DNA of 64,000 nucleotides from Cacajao melanocephalus (GCA_963573385.1 CAUYLG010063104.1:1-64000), one strand, 5' to 3'. Positions 1-15,110 are shown, counted from the first letter of the stretch. The notes: a model not told the origin generated them from the letters alone. Numbers and translations are program-made.

Positions 1-33
1 AAACTCTTACCCTACCCGACGCTCTTCCTATCT
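1..33 (+). other. Residual Illumina TruSeq adapter at contig end
   Basis: The first 33 bases align without gaps to the TruSeq universal adapter 3' portion, with mismatches only at positions 2, 9, 16 and 29. The core ACGCTCTTCC (positions 19-28) is exact. This is a sequencing artefact, not genomic DNA. The bases to about position 120 also look error-rich. Confidence 0.9.
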
Positions 34-131
34 GTGGCTGTTGTTTCGTTTAAACCCCGGTGGTGGTGGTTGCATTGTGCTTTTATAACACAATTGCACT
101 CCCGCCTGGGAAAAAAGAGAAAAACTCCATC

Positions 132-160
<29 letters not shown>
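34..160 (+). repeat. Degraded Alu 3' tail and poly(A)
   Basis: From about 84 this reads like an Alu right-arm end (CACTCC-GCCTGGG, then CTCCATC and a long A run), but with far more differences than the other Alus here. GTTTAAAC occurs at 48-55. Low-quality read-end sequence is the likeliest cause. Confidence 0.6.
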
Positions 161-692
<532 letters not shown>

Positions 693-713
693 TGAACCTT
701 TATTCTTTTCTAA

Positions 714-1086
<373 letters not shown>

Positions 1087-1103
1087 TTGGAGATGTTGTG
1101 TTT

Positions 1104-1428
1104 TTGCTTTCAATTCGAAATATTTCCTAACTTCCCTTTTACTTTATTCTTGAGTTCACAGATTAAAGTTTATTTTTGATTTCCAAATATTTGAGGATTT
1201 TTTTCTAGACATATTTCTATTACTGATTTCTAATTTAGTTCCATTGTGATCTAAAGAGAGAATATTCTTTGCATGACTTGAATCCTTTATAATTTATTAA
1301 GAATTATTTCTTGATGCAGAGTATGGCCTGTCTTGGTAAATGTTCGATACTTCAGAAGAATGTGTATTCTGCAGTTGCTATGTGGAATATCCTGTAAATA
1401 TCAATTAGATTAACTTGGTTATTAATGG
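1104..1428. repeat. Old L1-like AT-rich segment
   Basis: Wording such as 'ATTCTGCAGTTGCTATGTGG' is typical of antisense L1 ORF2-derived sequence. No exon is visible. Confidence 0.4.
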
Positions 1429-1720
<292 letters not shown>

Positions 1721-1854
1721 TTAGTTATTCATGTTGTTCAAGTCTTCCATATGCTTGATTTGCCATCAGTTTGTTCTACCAGTGATGAAGACAGGGGTGT
1801 CGAAATCTCCAGTTATAATTGCAGATTTGTCTGTTTCCATCAGTTTTTACTTCA

Positions 1855-2150
1855 TATATTTATTTATTTATTTATTTGACAGAGGGTCTCACTCTAAGCT
1901 CAGGCTGTAGTTTAGTAGCATGATCTTGGCTCACTGAAGCCTCTACCTCCTGGGCCCAGGTAATCCTCCTACCTCAGCCTCCCAAGTAGCTGAGACTACA
2001 GGTTCCCACCACCATGCCCAGCTAATTTTTTTGTAGGGACGGGGCTTCACCATGTTGCTCAGGCTGGTCTCAAACTCCTGGCTCAAGCAATCTGCCCAAC
2101 TCAGCCTCCCAAAGTGTTGGGATTACAGGTGTGAGCCACCGCGCCTGGCC
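1855..2150 (-). repeat. Alu, J-like
   Basis: Diverged reverse copy beginning with a TTTA run. Confidence 0.85.
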
Positions 2151-2224
2151 CCCCTCCTACTTTCCCTCTCTTTCTCTCTTTTCTTTCTTCCTTTCCCTCT
2201 TTTCTTTCTTTCTTTCTTTTCTTT

Positions 2225-2264
<40 letters not shown>

Positions 2265-2370
2265 TCCCTCTTTTCTTTCTTTCTTTCCCTCTTTTCTTTC
2301 TTTTTCTTTATTTCTTCCTTCCTTCCTTTCTCCTTCTTTCTTTCTCTTTCTTTCCTTTTCTTTTCTTTAC
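2151..2370. repeat. Polypyrimidine CTTT microsatellite
   Basis: About 220 bp of almost pure C/T with CTTT and CCCTTTT units. It is purine-free enough to keep long Phe/Leu/Ser-rich frames open on the + strand, and those frames are not genes. It sits between two reverse Alus. Confidence 0.95.
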
Positions 2371-2665
2371 TTTTTTTTAGAGGGAGGTATCACTCTGACA
2401 CCCAGGCTGGAGTACAGTGGCAGTATAATCTCAGCTCACTGCAGCCTCAGCCTTCCAGGGCTCAGCTGATCCTCCTATCTTGGCCTCCCAAGTAGCTGGG
2501 ATTACAGGTGCATGCCGCCACACCCAGCAAATTTTTGTATTTTTTGTAAAGACAGGGTTTCACCATGTTCCCCAGGCTGGTCTCAAACCCCTGAGCTCAA
2601 GTGATCCGCCGGCCTCGGCCTCCCAAATTTCTGGGATGACAGGTGTGAGCCACCACTCCCAGACC
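2371..2665 (-). repeat. Alu
   Basis: Reverse copy with an A/G-rich start (AGAGGGAGGTATCAC) that departs from consensus. Confidence 0.88.
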
Positions 2666-2689
2666 ACTGTTACATTTTCATATGAATAG

Positions 2690-2878
2690 TTTCCCCACAT
2701 CAAAAACCCCCATGCTTCACCTATTCAGCCCTGCCTCTCCCACCCCAGCTAGCCCAGAAATGGATCTTTTTACCGTCACTCTAGTTTTGCCTTTTCCAGA
2801 ATGCCATGAATTTGAAATCATATAGTATGTTGCCTTTTCAGAATGGCTTGTTTCATAATTGCATTAAAGAGTTGGTCA
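2690..2878 (-). repeat. L1M fragment, distal part
   Basis: Antisense L1 wording (TATGTTGCCTTTTCAGAATGG and onward). It continues after the Alu at 2,881-3,182, so one old L1 was split by the Alu. Confidence 0.6.
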
Positions 2879-2880
2879 AG

Positions 2881-3182
2881 CATTGTAGTGGCTCATGCCT
2901 GTAATCCCAGCACTTTGGGTGGCCAAGGCGGGCAGATCATTTGAGGTCAGGAGTTTGAGACCAGCCTAGCCAATGTGCTGAAACCCTGTCTCTACTAAAA
3001 ATACAGAAATTAGCTGGGCATGGTGATGGGTGCCTGTTATCCCAGCTACTGGGGAGGCTGAGGCAGGTGAATCACTTGAACCCAGAGGCAGAGGTTGCAG
3101 TGAGCTGAGATCACATCACTGCACTCCAGGCTGAGTGACAGAGCAAGACTCTGTCAAAAAAAAAAAAAAAAAAAAAAAAAAA
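2881..3182 (+). repeat. Alu inserted in L1M
   Basis: Full dimer with a long A tail (about 26 A). It interrupts the L1 relic on both sides. Confidence 0.9.
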
Positions 3183-3815
3183 GAATAAAGCTGCCCTAAA
3201 TATGTGTAGGTTTCGTGTGGGCAGAAGTTTCAAATCAATTGGACAAATACCTAGGAGTGTGATTCCATCATACAGTAAAACTGCTTTACTTTGTTGAGAA
3301 CTGCCAGAATGTCCTCCACGGTGGTCGTCTCATTGCATTCCCACCAGCAATGAATGGGGGTTCCTGTTGCTCCACATCCTCACCAGATTTGATGATGCTG
3401 GTTTTGTGGATTTCAATCATCCCAGTAGGTGTGTGGTGGCATTGCATTGCTGTTCTCATTCTCAGTGCCCCAATGACATGTGATGCTGAGCACCATTTCA
3501 TATGCTTACCTGCCATCTGTATATCTTCTTTGCTGAAGTGGCTGTTCAGATCTTTTGCCCATTTTTCAATTGAGTTGTTAGTTTTCTTATTGTTGTTTTA
3601 AGACCTCTTTGTATATCACCACGTGTGTGTTGGACATGTTTTCTCCCAGTCTGTGGCTTGTCTTTAATTTTCTTAGCAATGTCTTTTGCAGAGCAGAAGG
3701 TTATATTAGCTCTCATAAATTCCAACTTATATTTTCCCTTTCATGGATTATGCATTTGGTGTTACCCACATAGATTTTTATACTGTATTCTGATGCATGT
3801 ATTGGGTTAACAGTT
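3183..3815 (-). repeat. L1M fragment, proximal part
   Basis: Classic antisense L1 3' region: ACCTAGGAGTGTGATT, CATTCCCACCAGCAATG, CTCCACATCCTCACCAG, CTTTTGCCCATTTTTCA and CTCCCAGTCTGTGGCTTG appear in the expected order. The frames here are remnants. Confidence 0.85.
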
Positions 3816-3824
3816 GCAGAAGAA

Positions 3825-3903
3825 CTGGAAGGAAAGAAGGAAGGAAGGAAGGAAGGAAGGAAGGAAGGAAGGAAGGAAGGAAGGAAGGAAGGAAGGAAGC
3901 AAG
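3825..3903 (+). repeat. GGAA microsatellite
   Basis: About 16 tandem GGAA units ending in GCAAGCAAACAAA. It abuts the minisatellite that follows. GGAA runs are known ETS-factor binding platforms, but no role can be claimed here. Confidence 0.95.
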
Positions 3904-3935
3904 CAAACAAAATGAGTTCTGTGTAGTACGTGTCG

Positions 3936-4650
3936 TGTGTGGGGGCACGGGGAGTCCTGCAGGGTGAGGTATGGGGGAGATGGCAATGTGCGGGTCCAGA
4001 GATGTAGGGATCAGGAGGTGGGCGGTCTGATGTGTGGGTCCGGCAAAGTGTGGTTCCTGAGATGTGCGGATCAGGAGATGTGTGGGTCCGGAGATGTGAG
4101 GGTACTCAGAGGTGCAGATTGGAGATGTAGGGGGCTGGAGATGTGCAGATCAGGAGATGTGGGGGTCCCAAGATGTGCGGATTGAAGATGTGGGGGTCAG
4201 GAGATATGCAGATCAGGGTATGTGACGGTCCAGAGATGCGCGGGTCTGGAGATGTGCAGATCAGATGTGCAGATCCAGAGAAGTGCAGATCAGGACATGT
4301 GTGGATCAGGAGCTAGGTGAATCAGAGATGCGTGGGTCCAGAGATGCGGGGATCCAGAGACGTGCAGGTCTGGAGATGTGCAGAGCGGAGATGTGTGTAT
4401 TGGAGATGCGCAGGTTCAGAGGTGAGGGGTCTGGAGATGCGCAGGTCCAGAGATGCTGGGGTCCTGACATGTGCGGGTCTGGTGATGTGCAGAGCACAGA
4501 TGTGCAGATCAGAGATGCGCGATCAGGAGATTTGTGGGTCCAGAGGTGTGCAGGTCCAAAGATGTGTCAATTGGAAGATGTGTGGATGGGAGATGTGCAG
4601 ATCGGAGATGAGCGGATAGGAGATGTGCGGGTCGGGAGATGTGTGATCAG
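3936..4650. repeat. G-rich minisatellite in PPARA intron
   Basis: About 700 bp of imperfect head-to-tail units of roughly 12-26 bp built around GGAGATGTGCAGATCA / GGAGATGTGCGGGTC. Units vary widely and give long Cys/Arg/Gln-rich open frames by periodicity, not by coding selection. It ends about 430 bp upstream of the PPARA first-zinc-finger exon. Confidence 0.9.
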
Positions 4651-4890
4651 AGGCATGCTGGTCCAAGCTTGGGGTCAGCTTAGCAGCGGTGACAGAGAGC
4701 ACGCTGGCTTTGGAAGCACAGCACAATGGAAGTTGTAGGAATGCAAGAGGCTGTGAGCTAGAGGCAGCCAGTCCCAATAACTCGGCATGCATCCTTGTGG
4801 TCACCTTTGATCTTAACCACACAGTCTAGCCAAAGAGCCCTAGTGTGACTCTTGTACCCAAGAAGAGACTGTCTGAGTTTTGCCAAATTG

Positions 4891-4928
4891 CAGTAAGTGT
4901 GGTTTATGCACACTTACTGTGCATAAAC
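4891..4928. other. Overlapping inverted repeats upstream of a PPARA exon
   Basis: CAGTAAGTGTG (4,891-4,901) is the exact reverse complement of CACACTTACTG (4,909-4,919). GTTTATGCACA (4,902-4,912) is the reverse complement of TGTGCATAAAC (4,918-4,928). The two stems share bases, so only one can form at a time. Confidence 0.75.
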
Positions 4929-5077
4929 GCAGGCCCAGCCCTGTGTGGGTGTTCTGCCAACTGGCTTATGCCTCAGCACTAGAGGCCTCATATGTGAAAT
5001 TACATCCTCATAGACCCTGTTCAGACACAGGAGAGTGATGCCTGGACTATTCATCCATCTCTCCTTTTTTCCCACAG

Positions 5078-5238
5078 ACACACTTTCACCAGCTTCAAGC
5101 CCCTCCTCAGTGACTTGTCCTGTGGTCCCCGGCAGTGTGGACGAGTCTCCCAATGGAGCACTGAACATCGAATGTAGAATCTGCGGGGACAAAGCCTCGG
5201 GCTACCATTACGGAGTCCACGCCTGTGAAGGCTGCAAG
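5078..5238 (+). CDS. PPARA: PPARA exon: A/B-region end and first zinc finger
   Basis: Peroxisome proliferator-activated receptor alpha is a ligand-activated nuclear receptor that binds DNA with RXR and drives fatty-acid oxidation genes. This 161-bp exon lies between a CTTTTTTCCCACAG acceptor and a GT donor at 5,239. It enters with two bases of a split codon and encodes about residues 70-123. Visible features are a Ser/Pro-rich linker, then [15 protein letters not shown] and CEGCK, the four zinc-binding cysteines of finger 1. The P-box is split across the border with the next exon. The 161-bp length matches the known exon. From memory, human PPARA has Tyr where this has Cys (VTCPVV) and Ser where this has Asn (ESPNGAL). 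Upstream exons lie outside the window. Confidence 0.97.
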
Positions 5239-5361
5239 GTAGAGGGGACCCGGAACAGGGCCCAGTGGCTGCCACCATCAACCACTTGTGGTTATTTTTA
5301 TAGCGAATAGCAGTCATTACTGAGTGATCTCAGAAAGTCCCAGATAAGAAACTGACCTCAG

Positions 5362-5660
<299 letters not shown>

Positions 5661-5676
5661 AAGAAACTGACCTCAG

Positions 5677-6290
<614 letters not shown>

Positions 6291-7239
6291 GCCACATTAA
6301 GAATGATCACTTCTTTTGAATACAAGACAGAGAGCCTTTACCTTTGATCTCTAGACCCTCCCTGAAGGCCAGGTGGGGCGGGTGTTCTCATGCTCCTGCC
6401 AGAGGAATGAGCCATCAGAGACCCAGAGTATCTTTCTCAGGGTCCCACAGTGCCCAGCAGCAGGGACTAGAACCGGAGACTGGCTGCTCCTGCCCCCCGG
6501 CCATTCCTTCCTGCACATCAGGGGCTTCTCCACCTGATTCCAGCCACAGGAACCCCCTGTGTATCTTCATGCTGGCTCAGCCTGCCCTAAACAGATGTGA
6601 CCTAGGCCAGGAGTGCATGAAGGTGGCCCTGTTGTCCTGCATGCTGCCAGTGGACTGGTGTCCCTTCTGTGTTTGCCAGCATGGTGACGAGGAGAGCCTC
6701 TGCAGTAGCATTTCTTTACGGTTACACAGATGTGCTCAAATCTGGTGCCTTATGGACATGACGCGCAGGAAATCATCATCTGAATATTTGCTTTGAATGA
6801 GAAATCCCTTCTCACAGCACAGGCTTCAAGTGTTCACTAACTTGGAAAATGCCACCACCTTTCTGGCACAATCTATGATCTTGGAACACTAGCATTCTGC
6901 CCCAAGCCAGGCCTGGCCGGGGAGGCCTGGGCTACAGGGAGAACCTCAAGGCCAGGAAATTGTGGCATTCTGCCATCTAGAACCTTCTCTCCCCACCCTT
7001 CCCATTCTAACCCCATGCATTCCTTAGCCTCCCCACTGTGCTAAGCCTAGGTAGGGACACTATGGAGACATCAGCCTGCCTGTCACATTCCCCGGCACAC
7101 TGCTGTCCCTCTCCCGTGGGCCAAGCAGACCCACTGCAGCAAAAAAGAATGACTTAAAAGCAGAGGAAAAAGAACCCGAAGCAAAAACAAACTCCTTCAC
7201 AAGTTTTCTAACCACATACCTTTGAAAAAGCTCCTTGTA
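6291..7239. other. Unique PPARA intron sequence
   Basis: About 950 bp of GC-moderate single-copy-looking DNA. A 150-codon frame at 6,344-6,796 has no recognisable domain and no convincing splice context. I call it intron. Confidence 0.6.
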
Positions 7240-7546
7240 GCCTGGGGCGGTGGCTCATGCCTATAATCCCAGAACTTTGGGAGGCTGAGGCTGGTGGATC
7301 ATGACGTCAGGCATTCAAGACCAGCCTAACTAGCATAGTGAAACCCTGTCTCTACTAAAAATACAAAATATTAGCCAGGCGTAGTGGCAGGCACCTGTAA
7401 TCCCAGCTACTCAGGAGGCCGAGGCAGGAGAATCACTTGAACCTGGGAGGCAGAGTGTGCAGTGAGCCAAGATTATGCCGCTGCATTCCAGCCCAGGCAA
7501 CAATGTGAGACTCTGTCTAAAAAAAAAAAAAAGAAAGAAAAAAGAA
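7240..7546 (+). repeat. Alu with target-site duplication
   Basis: AAAAAGCTCCTTGTA occurs at 7,225-7,239 and 7,547-7,561, a perfect 15-bp duplication. Confidence 0.96.
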
Positions 7547-7561
7547 AAAAAGCTCCTTGTA

Positions 7562-7983
7562 AAGTAGCCTTTTCCTCGGGGCCATGATTAATTACTCATT
7601 TCGTTTTGTTTTTATGGACTATCTATTAACGTTGTTTCTTGCTGGGTAGAGTTTAAGACACTATTACAAAGCCAGAAAAGTGTTTACAAACAGCTGGCTT
7701 CCTTTTATTATATTGTTTGTCTTTGAGGGAGTTAATATACTCTTACAAAAATTCCTAGAAAGTCTTTAGTCACAAATACGGAAATGTCATAACCTGGGGA
7801 GAGTTACATTTATATACGTTGTAACAAAGCTGAGTAACTCTTTGGAAAACTATAATTGTGTTTGCCCAAGTCAGATGAGGTCATTTTGAAATGACTTTGA
7901 ATGGTGCCTTATTTTATTGTTTTTCACATTAAATGTAATGGCGTTTAAAATTCTGCATTTGTCCCAATCATTTCAGACTTTTT
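7562..7983. other. AT-rich intron sequence
   Basis: No repeat family or exon recognised. Confidence 0.5.
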
Positions 7984-7993
7984 AGAACTATTT

Positions 7994-8300
7994 ATCTTTT
8001 TTTGTTGTTGTTGTTTTTTGTGATGGAGTCCCACTCTGTTGCCGGGGCTGGAGTGCAGTGGGCAATCTCAGCTCACTGCAACCTCCACCTTCAAGGTTCA
8101 AGCAATTCTTGTGCCTCAGCCTCCAGAGGAGTTGGGATTACAGACCTGCGCCACCACACCTGGCTAATTTTTCTATTTTTAGTAGAGATGGGGTTTCACC
8201 ATGTTGGCCAGGCTGGTCTCGAACTCCTGATCTCTGGTGATCTACCCACCTCAGCCTACCAAAGTGCTGGGATTACAGGTGTGACCACCATGCCTTGCCT
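7994..8300 (-). repeat. Alu with target-site duplication
   Basis: Reverse copy with a TTG-rich head. AGAACTATTT occurs at 7,984-7,993 and 8,304-8,313. It sits 130 bp upstream of the second-zinc-finger exon. Confidence 0.93.
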
Positions 8301-8430
8301 AGAAGAACTATTTCTCTAAATTTCATTCATTTAAAAAGAAACAATAAATGAACAGCAAAAAAGGTGAGTAAAGCAAGGGCGCTGGTTTCTCAGGGGCCTG
8401 TGTCTTTAAATCTGTGTATTACCCTCACAG

Positions 8431-8569
8431 GGCTTCTTTCGGCGAACGATTCGACTCAAGCTGGTGTATGACAAGTGCGACCGCAGCTGCAAGATCCAGA
8501 AAAAGAACAGAAACAAGTGCCAGTATTGTCGCTTTCACAAGTGCCTTTCCGTTGGGATGTCACACAACG
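8431..8569 (+). CDS. PPARA: PPARA exon: second zinc finger
   Basis: This 139-bp exon (the expected size) runs from a CCTCACAG acceptor to a GTAGGT donor at 8,570. It starts in phase 0 and ends with one base of the next codon. It encodes about residues 124-169, from GFFRRT through the [10 protein letters not shown] end of the DNA-binding domain. The finger-2 cysteines show the short three-residue D-box spacing (C-DRS-C) characteristic of PPARs. All zinc ligands and the GFFRR helix are intact, and the translation equals the human one as I recall it. Leu at human position 162, site of the known L162V variant, is the common Leu form (codon 8,545-8,547). A second GTAAGC lies 5 bp past the donor but would break the frame. 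Confidence 0.98.
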
Positions 8570-8695
8570 GTAGGTAAGCTGGCCCCGCACATGCTCCCAG
8601 TCTGTTCCTCGGTTCCCCTTCCTTGTTCAAAGGGAACAGACCAAGCTATGAATGAACGTGCTTCAACATTTCACACCCAAGTCATTTTGTAATCA

Positions 8696-9639
<944 letters not shown>

Positions 9640-9842
9640 CAATTCGTTTTGGACGAATGCCAAGATCTGAAAAAGCAAAACTGAAAGCAGAAATTCTTAC
9701 CTGCGATCATGACATAGAAGATTCTGAAACCACAGATCTCAAATATCTGGCCAAGAGAATCTACGAGGCCTACCTGAAGAACTTCAACATGAACAAGGTC
9801 AAAGCCCGGCTCATCCTGGCAGGAAAGGCCAGTAACAACCCA
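9640..9842 (+). CDS. PPARA: PPARA exon: hinge region
   Basis: This 203-bp exon, the expected size, has an AAACCCTAG acceptor and a GTAGGT donor at 9,843. It completes the split Ala codon and encodes about residues 170-237: the C-terminal extension ([15 protein letters not shown]), the hinge and the helix-1 start ([19 protein letters not shown]), ending at ASNNP. Compared with human from memory there are five changes: Asp for Glu192, Thr for Ala201, Tyr for Ser205, Leu for Val227 and Ala for Ser230. Mouse also has Ala at 230. The frame is open and the borders are good. The ligand-binding exon that should follow (PFVIHDMETLC and onward) does not occur in the window. Confidence 0.97.
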
Positions 9843-10137
9843 GTAGGTGTTTGCGGCCGCTCTGTGTTCTGTTGGCAACGTGGAACCAGGGTCGTAGAGG
9901 ACGATTAAGGACACATGTGTTGAATGTTGAGAAAATGATATTTATCCCACAATTAAGCAAAGGACAGTGAAGATGGAAATAGTGTATTCTGAGACTCTAA
10001 GCTGTAGCTTAACAACGCCTATCTTCTTGCTTGGAGCCACCTCAAAGCTCTTAGCAACCAAGTTATTATCCTGGCTATGTAATTAATACACTTTTTAAAA
10101 ACCACGTAATAGCTTACCAAGTACTAAGGTGATTTCT
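9843..10137 (+). other. Start of PPARA intron after the hinge exon
   Basis: Single-copy-looking intron sequence with no repeat recognised. Confidence 0.6.
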
Positions 10138-10148
10138 TAAATGCATTT

Positions 10149-10437
<289 letters not shown>

Positions 10438-10462
10438 TAAGTGCATTTAAAAAAAAAAAAAT

Positions 10463-10757
<295 letters not shown>

Positions 10758-10767
10758 ATTCCTATTT

Positions 10768-11165
10768 TAAGGTATTTAGTGTGTTCTCACACAGCTATAA
10801 AGAAACACCTGAGACTGGGTAACTTACAAAGAAAAGAGGTTTAATTGGCTCGCTGCCCACAGGCTGTACAGGAAGCTTCTGCTTCTGGGGAGGCCTCATG
10901 GAGCTTTGACTCATAGCAGAAGGCCAAGTGGGAGCAGGTGTCTTAAGTGGTGGGAGCAGAAACCGGACGGGCAGTGCTGCACACTTTGAACCGACCTGAT
11001 CTTGTGAGAACTCTAACACTAGAATAGCACCAAGAGGGTGGTGCTAAACCATTCATGAAGGCTCACCCACATGAGCCAGTCCCTCCCACCAGGCCCCACC
11101 TCCAGCACTGGGGATTACAATTCACCATGAGATTTGGGTGGGGACACAGAGCCAAACCATATCAT
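10768..11165 (-). repeat. MaLR-type LTR (MST/THE1-like), solo
   Basis: Reads GTGTTCTCACACAGCTATAA, GAGACTGGGTAACTTAC, then TGAGATTTGGGTGGGGACAC and GAGCCAAACCATATCA. This is the reverse complement of an MST/THE1 LTR. It is about 400 bp with no internal region attached. The subfamily needs an alignment. Confidence 0.75.
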
Positions 11166-11333
11166 AAGGCCAGCAAATGAAACCACTCACTTCCCACTCA
11201 GAATGCGCTCTTGATTCTTTTTCCTTAAGCTACTCCCTCCCTCTCAGACAAACATGGTTACATTCTTTTTCTGCCTTCCGTGAAAAGGCAGCAACATCTC
11301 GGGGCTTAGAAAGGGCCACTTGTGGCTGGGCAC

Positions 11334-12550
<1,217 letters not shown>

Positions 12551-12979
12551 GGCTGGGCGCAGTGGCTCACCCTGTAATCCCAGCACTTTGCGGGGCTGAG
12601 GCGGGAGGATCACGTGAGGCAATCCAAGAGTTCAAGACCAGGCCACACAAGGAGACCTTGTCTCCACAAAAAATGATTTTTTTTTTTTTAACTAGCTGGG
12701 CATGGTGGCATGTGCCTGTTGTCCCAGCTACTTGGGAAGCTGAGGTGGGAGGACGGCTTGAGCCCAGGAGCTCAAGACCAGCCTGGGCAACATGGCAAGA
12801 CCCCACCTCTACAAAAAGTAGAAACATTAGCCAGGCATGGTGGCACATGCCTGTAGTCCCCGCGATTCAGGAAGTTGAGGCAGGAGGATGGCTTGAGGCC
12901 CGGAGTTCAAGGCTGCAGTGAGTCATGATTGCGCCACTGCACTCCAGCCTGGGCAACAGAGCGAGACTCTAAAAAAAAA
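12551..12979 (+). repeat. Three-armed Alu
   Basis: About 430 bp, too long for a dimer. A first arm ends in a T/A-rich joint near 12,680. It is followed by two further arms, each with its own CCTGT-GTCCCAGC / CCTGTAGTCCC box and GCCTGGGCAACA segment. The sequence is J-like and old. Confidence 0.8.
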
Positions 12980-13184
12980 CTTCAAAGCAGCGTTAAGTTG
13001 TCTTTCTTCCTAACAATCTGCCTCCTGCGCCCATTGGGTGCAAATGGGACTCATGGAGTCCTCCCGCACCTCCCCTTGGAGACCCCCAAGCTCTAGGAGC
13101 CCCATCACCCTCAGCTGAGGATCACACACAGTGACTCGCAGGCAGGAATCTGATTGCATTTTGGCCTTAAATAAATAAATAATA

Positions 13185-13464
<280 letters not shown>

Positions 13465-13506
13465 GAGAGAAAGAGAGAAGGGAAAGGGAAAGGGGAAAAG
13501 GAAAGA

Positions 13507-14506
13507 TAGATGAATAGTTTAGGATTGGAGTTCACAATTCAGTTTTCTGTAGAAAGAGGGAATTCAGTGCACTCTTCCAAAAGATGCCTGCTTCTACCCA
13601 CACACCCCCAAGCCAGAGCACCACAGGCATCAGTTTTCAAGGCAACCTGCAACCATCATGTCACTGTTTGTGTTTGCTTACACTGTTTGCTCCAAGCCAG
13701 GGTCGTGCCCCACCCTATGTCCTTGTCTGCACTGCACGCGGAACATGGGAGGCCCGGCCCCCTCCTTCCTGCCTAGCCTGCTGACAGGCTTTCCAGAGCT
13801 GGCTTCTTCCAGTGCAGGACACCCTCTCTGCTTAGTCTGGGAAAAAGCTCCGGGACACCCACCATCAGGCCACACTGCCTGAATCTCTTGGCAGACATCT
13901 GGTTTGCGGCCATGGTGGGTACTGGATGACCATAGCCTGTGTCCCTTATACAACTGAGAAAGCAGCCCCATCTGTGGGCAAGAAATCTGTCAGGGAGACC
14001 AAGCATCGGCCCAGAAACGCTTACCTTGATCTCTGCCCAGTGGCCCACACCCAGTCCCCGTTTCATCAGGTTCCAGCCTGGGTGACCTCACAGCCCCAGC
14101 CACACCCTGCAGAGCCTCAGGAAGGCACAGCGACCTCAGGGCTGGTGGCTGACTTCATTTCTGTTTGGGGATGAGAGGCGGCACAGTGAATTGTCCAGGC
14201 CAGAAAATTGATGGATTCACATGAACCGTAATGAACATGGGATGTTTGCTGGGGAAGGCAGGCTGGCCTCCTGCCTGCAGGGGCCGCTGGGGTGAAAGCA
14301 ACCCTGAAATGTCCAAAGCCTTGATGGGGGAGCATAGGGGAGGGGTGGATTTTAATTTTAAAGCAGCCCTCTGGTTTCCTAGAAGTGGGGGACTGAATTG
14401 ATCTTTGCGGCAGCCAGTGCCTTTCTTCTGTGAAGACCAGCTCATGGCCTTCAGATCAGATGACACAAAGCCCCATGGCTGAGCTGGAACTGGCTACAAT
14501 GCTGAG
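13507..14506. other. GC-rich unique intron sequence
   Basis: Several overlapping open frames on both strands (for example 13,678-13,971 minus and 13,926-14,174 plus) reflect high GC. None shows a domain, Kozak context or splice pattern I trust. Confidence 0.5.
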
Positions 14507-14612
14507 GGGCCTGAAACCGGCGAGGGCATTGTGGGGGCCTGAAACTGGTGAGGGCATTGTGGGGGCCTGAAACCGGTGAGGGCATTGTGGGGGGCCTGGA
14601 ATCGGCCAGGAG
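14507..14612. repeat. Small 28-bp minisatellite
   Basis: Four units of GGGCCTGAAACCGG-TGAGGGCATTGTG, spaced 28, 28 and 29 bp. A diverged echo (GGGGGCTAGAACTGGCCAGG) follows at about 14,621-14,640. Confidence 0.9.
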
Positions 14613-14640
14613 GCTCAAGTGGGGGCTAGAACTGGCCAGG

Positions 14641-15110
14641 GTGTGTAGAGGAGGCTGCGAGGGCAGGGGGAGACCGCTGCATGGAGCCGCATAGATGCCA
14701 TTGCTTGAGGAAAGGTGGGTTTAGCTGAGGGAAGGAGTAAGGGGTGGATGGAGAATGTCTGTGTCCATCTGGACAATGGGACTGTTTGAGCCCCTGAGAT
14801 TTCAGAACCATGGGCCAGAAAATGGTCAGGGATCTTGGCGATGGGGCAGGGCGCCTCTGGGGAACTCACTGTCCCTTGATTTGAGGGTGATAGGGATGGA
14901 AGCGGAGCTAGGGGGCTGAAGGAGGCAATGAAAACGGGTGATTTTTCCACAGTGTCTAAAAAGATAAGATGCTGTCCTGTCAGGTTGAGAATGTCATGAG
15001 AAAACTTTGGAGGAAGCAACAGAAAACAAGCCTGAGGAGCTCAGACAGAGTCAGGGCCTTCTATGTAATGTTTGTTTCCTCGTTCCCCTGCAGCCGAGAG
15101 CTCAGCCCCA
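14641..15110. other. Unique intron sequence before the CA array
   Basis: No exon recognised. Open frames on both strands look like chance. Confidence 0.5.

Noticed and set aside
48..55. GTTTAAAC (PmeI site) near the contig start, possible cloning vector
   Set aside because: An 8-base word inside an error-rich read end is weak evidence, and no further vector sequence follows.
2052..2495. 147-codon Phe/Leu/Ser-rich frame resembling a membrane protein
   Set aside because: It is an Alu end plus a polypyrimidine microsatellite read as Phe, Leu and Ser.
3937..4738. Cys/Arg/Gln-rich open frames up to 157 codons
   Set aside because: They come from the irregular minisatellite. The same words are open in two + frames and on the minus strand, with no splice sites.
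6344..6796. 150-codon frame in a PPARA intron
   Set aside because: No domain, no matching splice sites and no known PPARA isoform there. GC content explains the length.
13510..15019. Several 70-135 codon frames on both strands
   Set aside because: GC-rich DNA with overlapping frames on both strands and no coding bias I can see.
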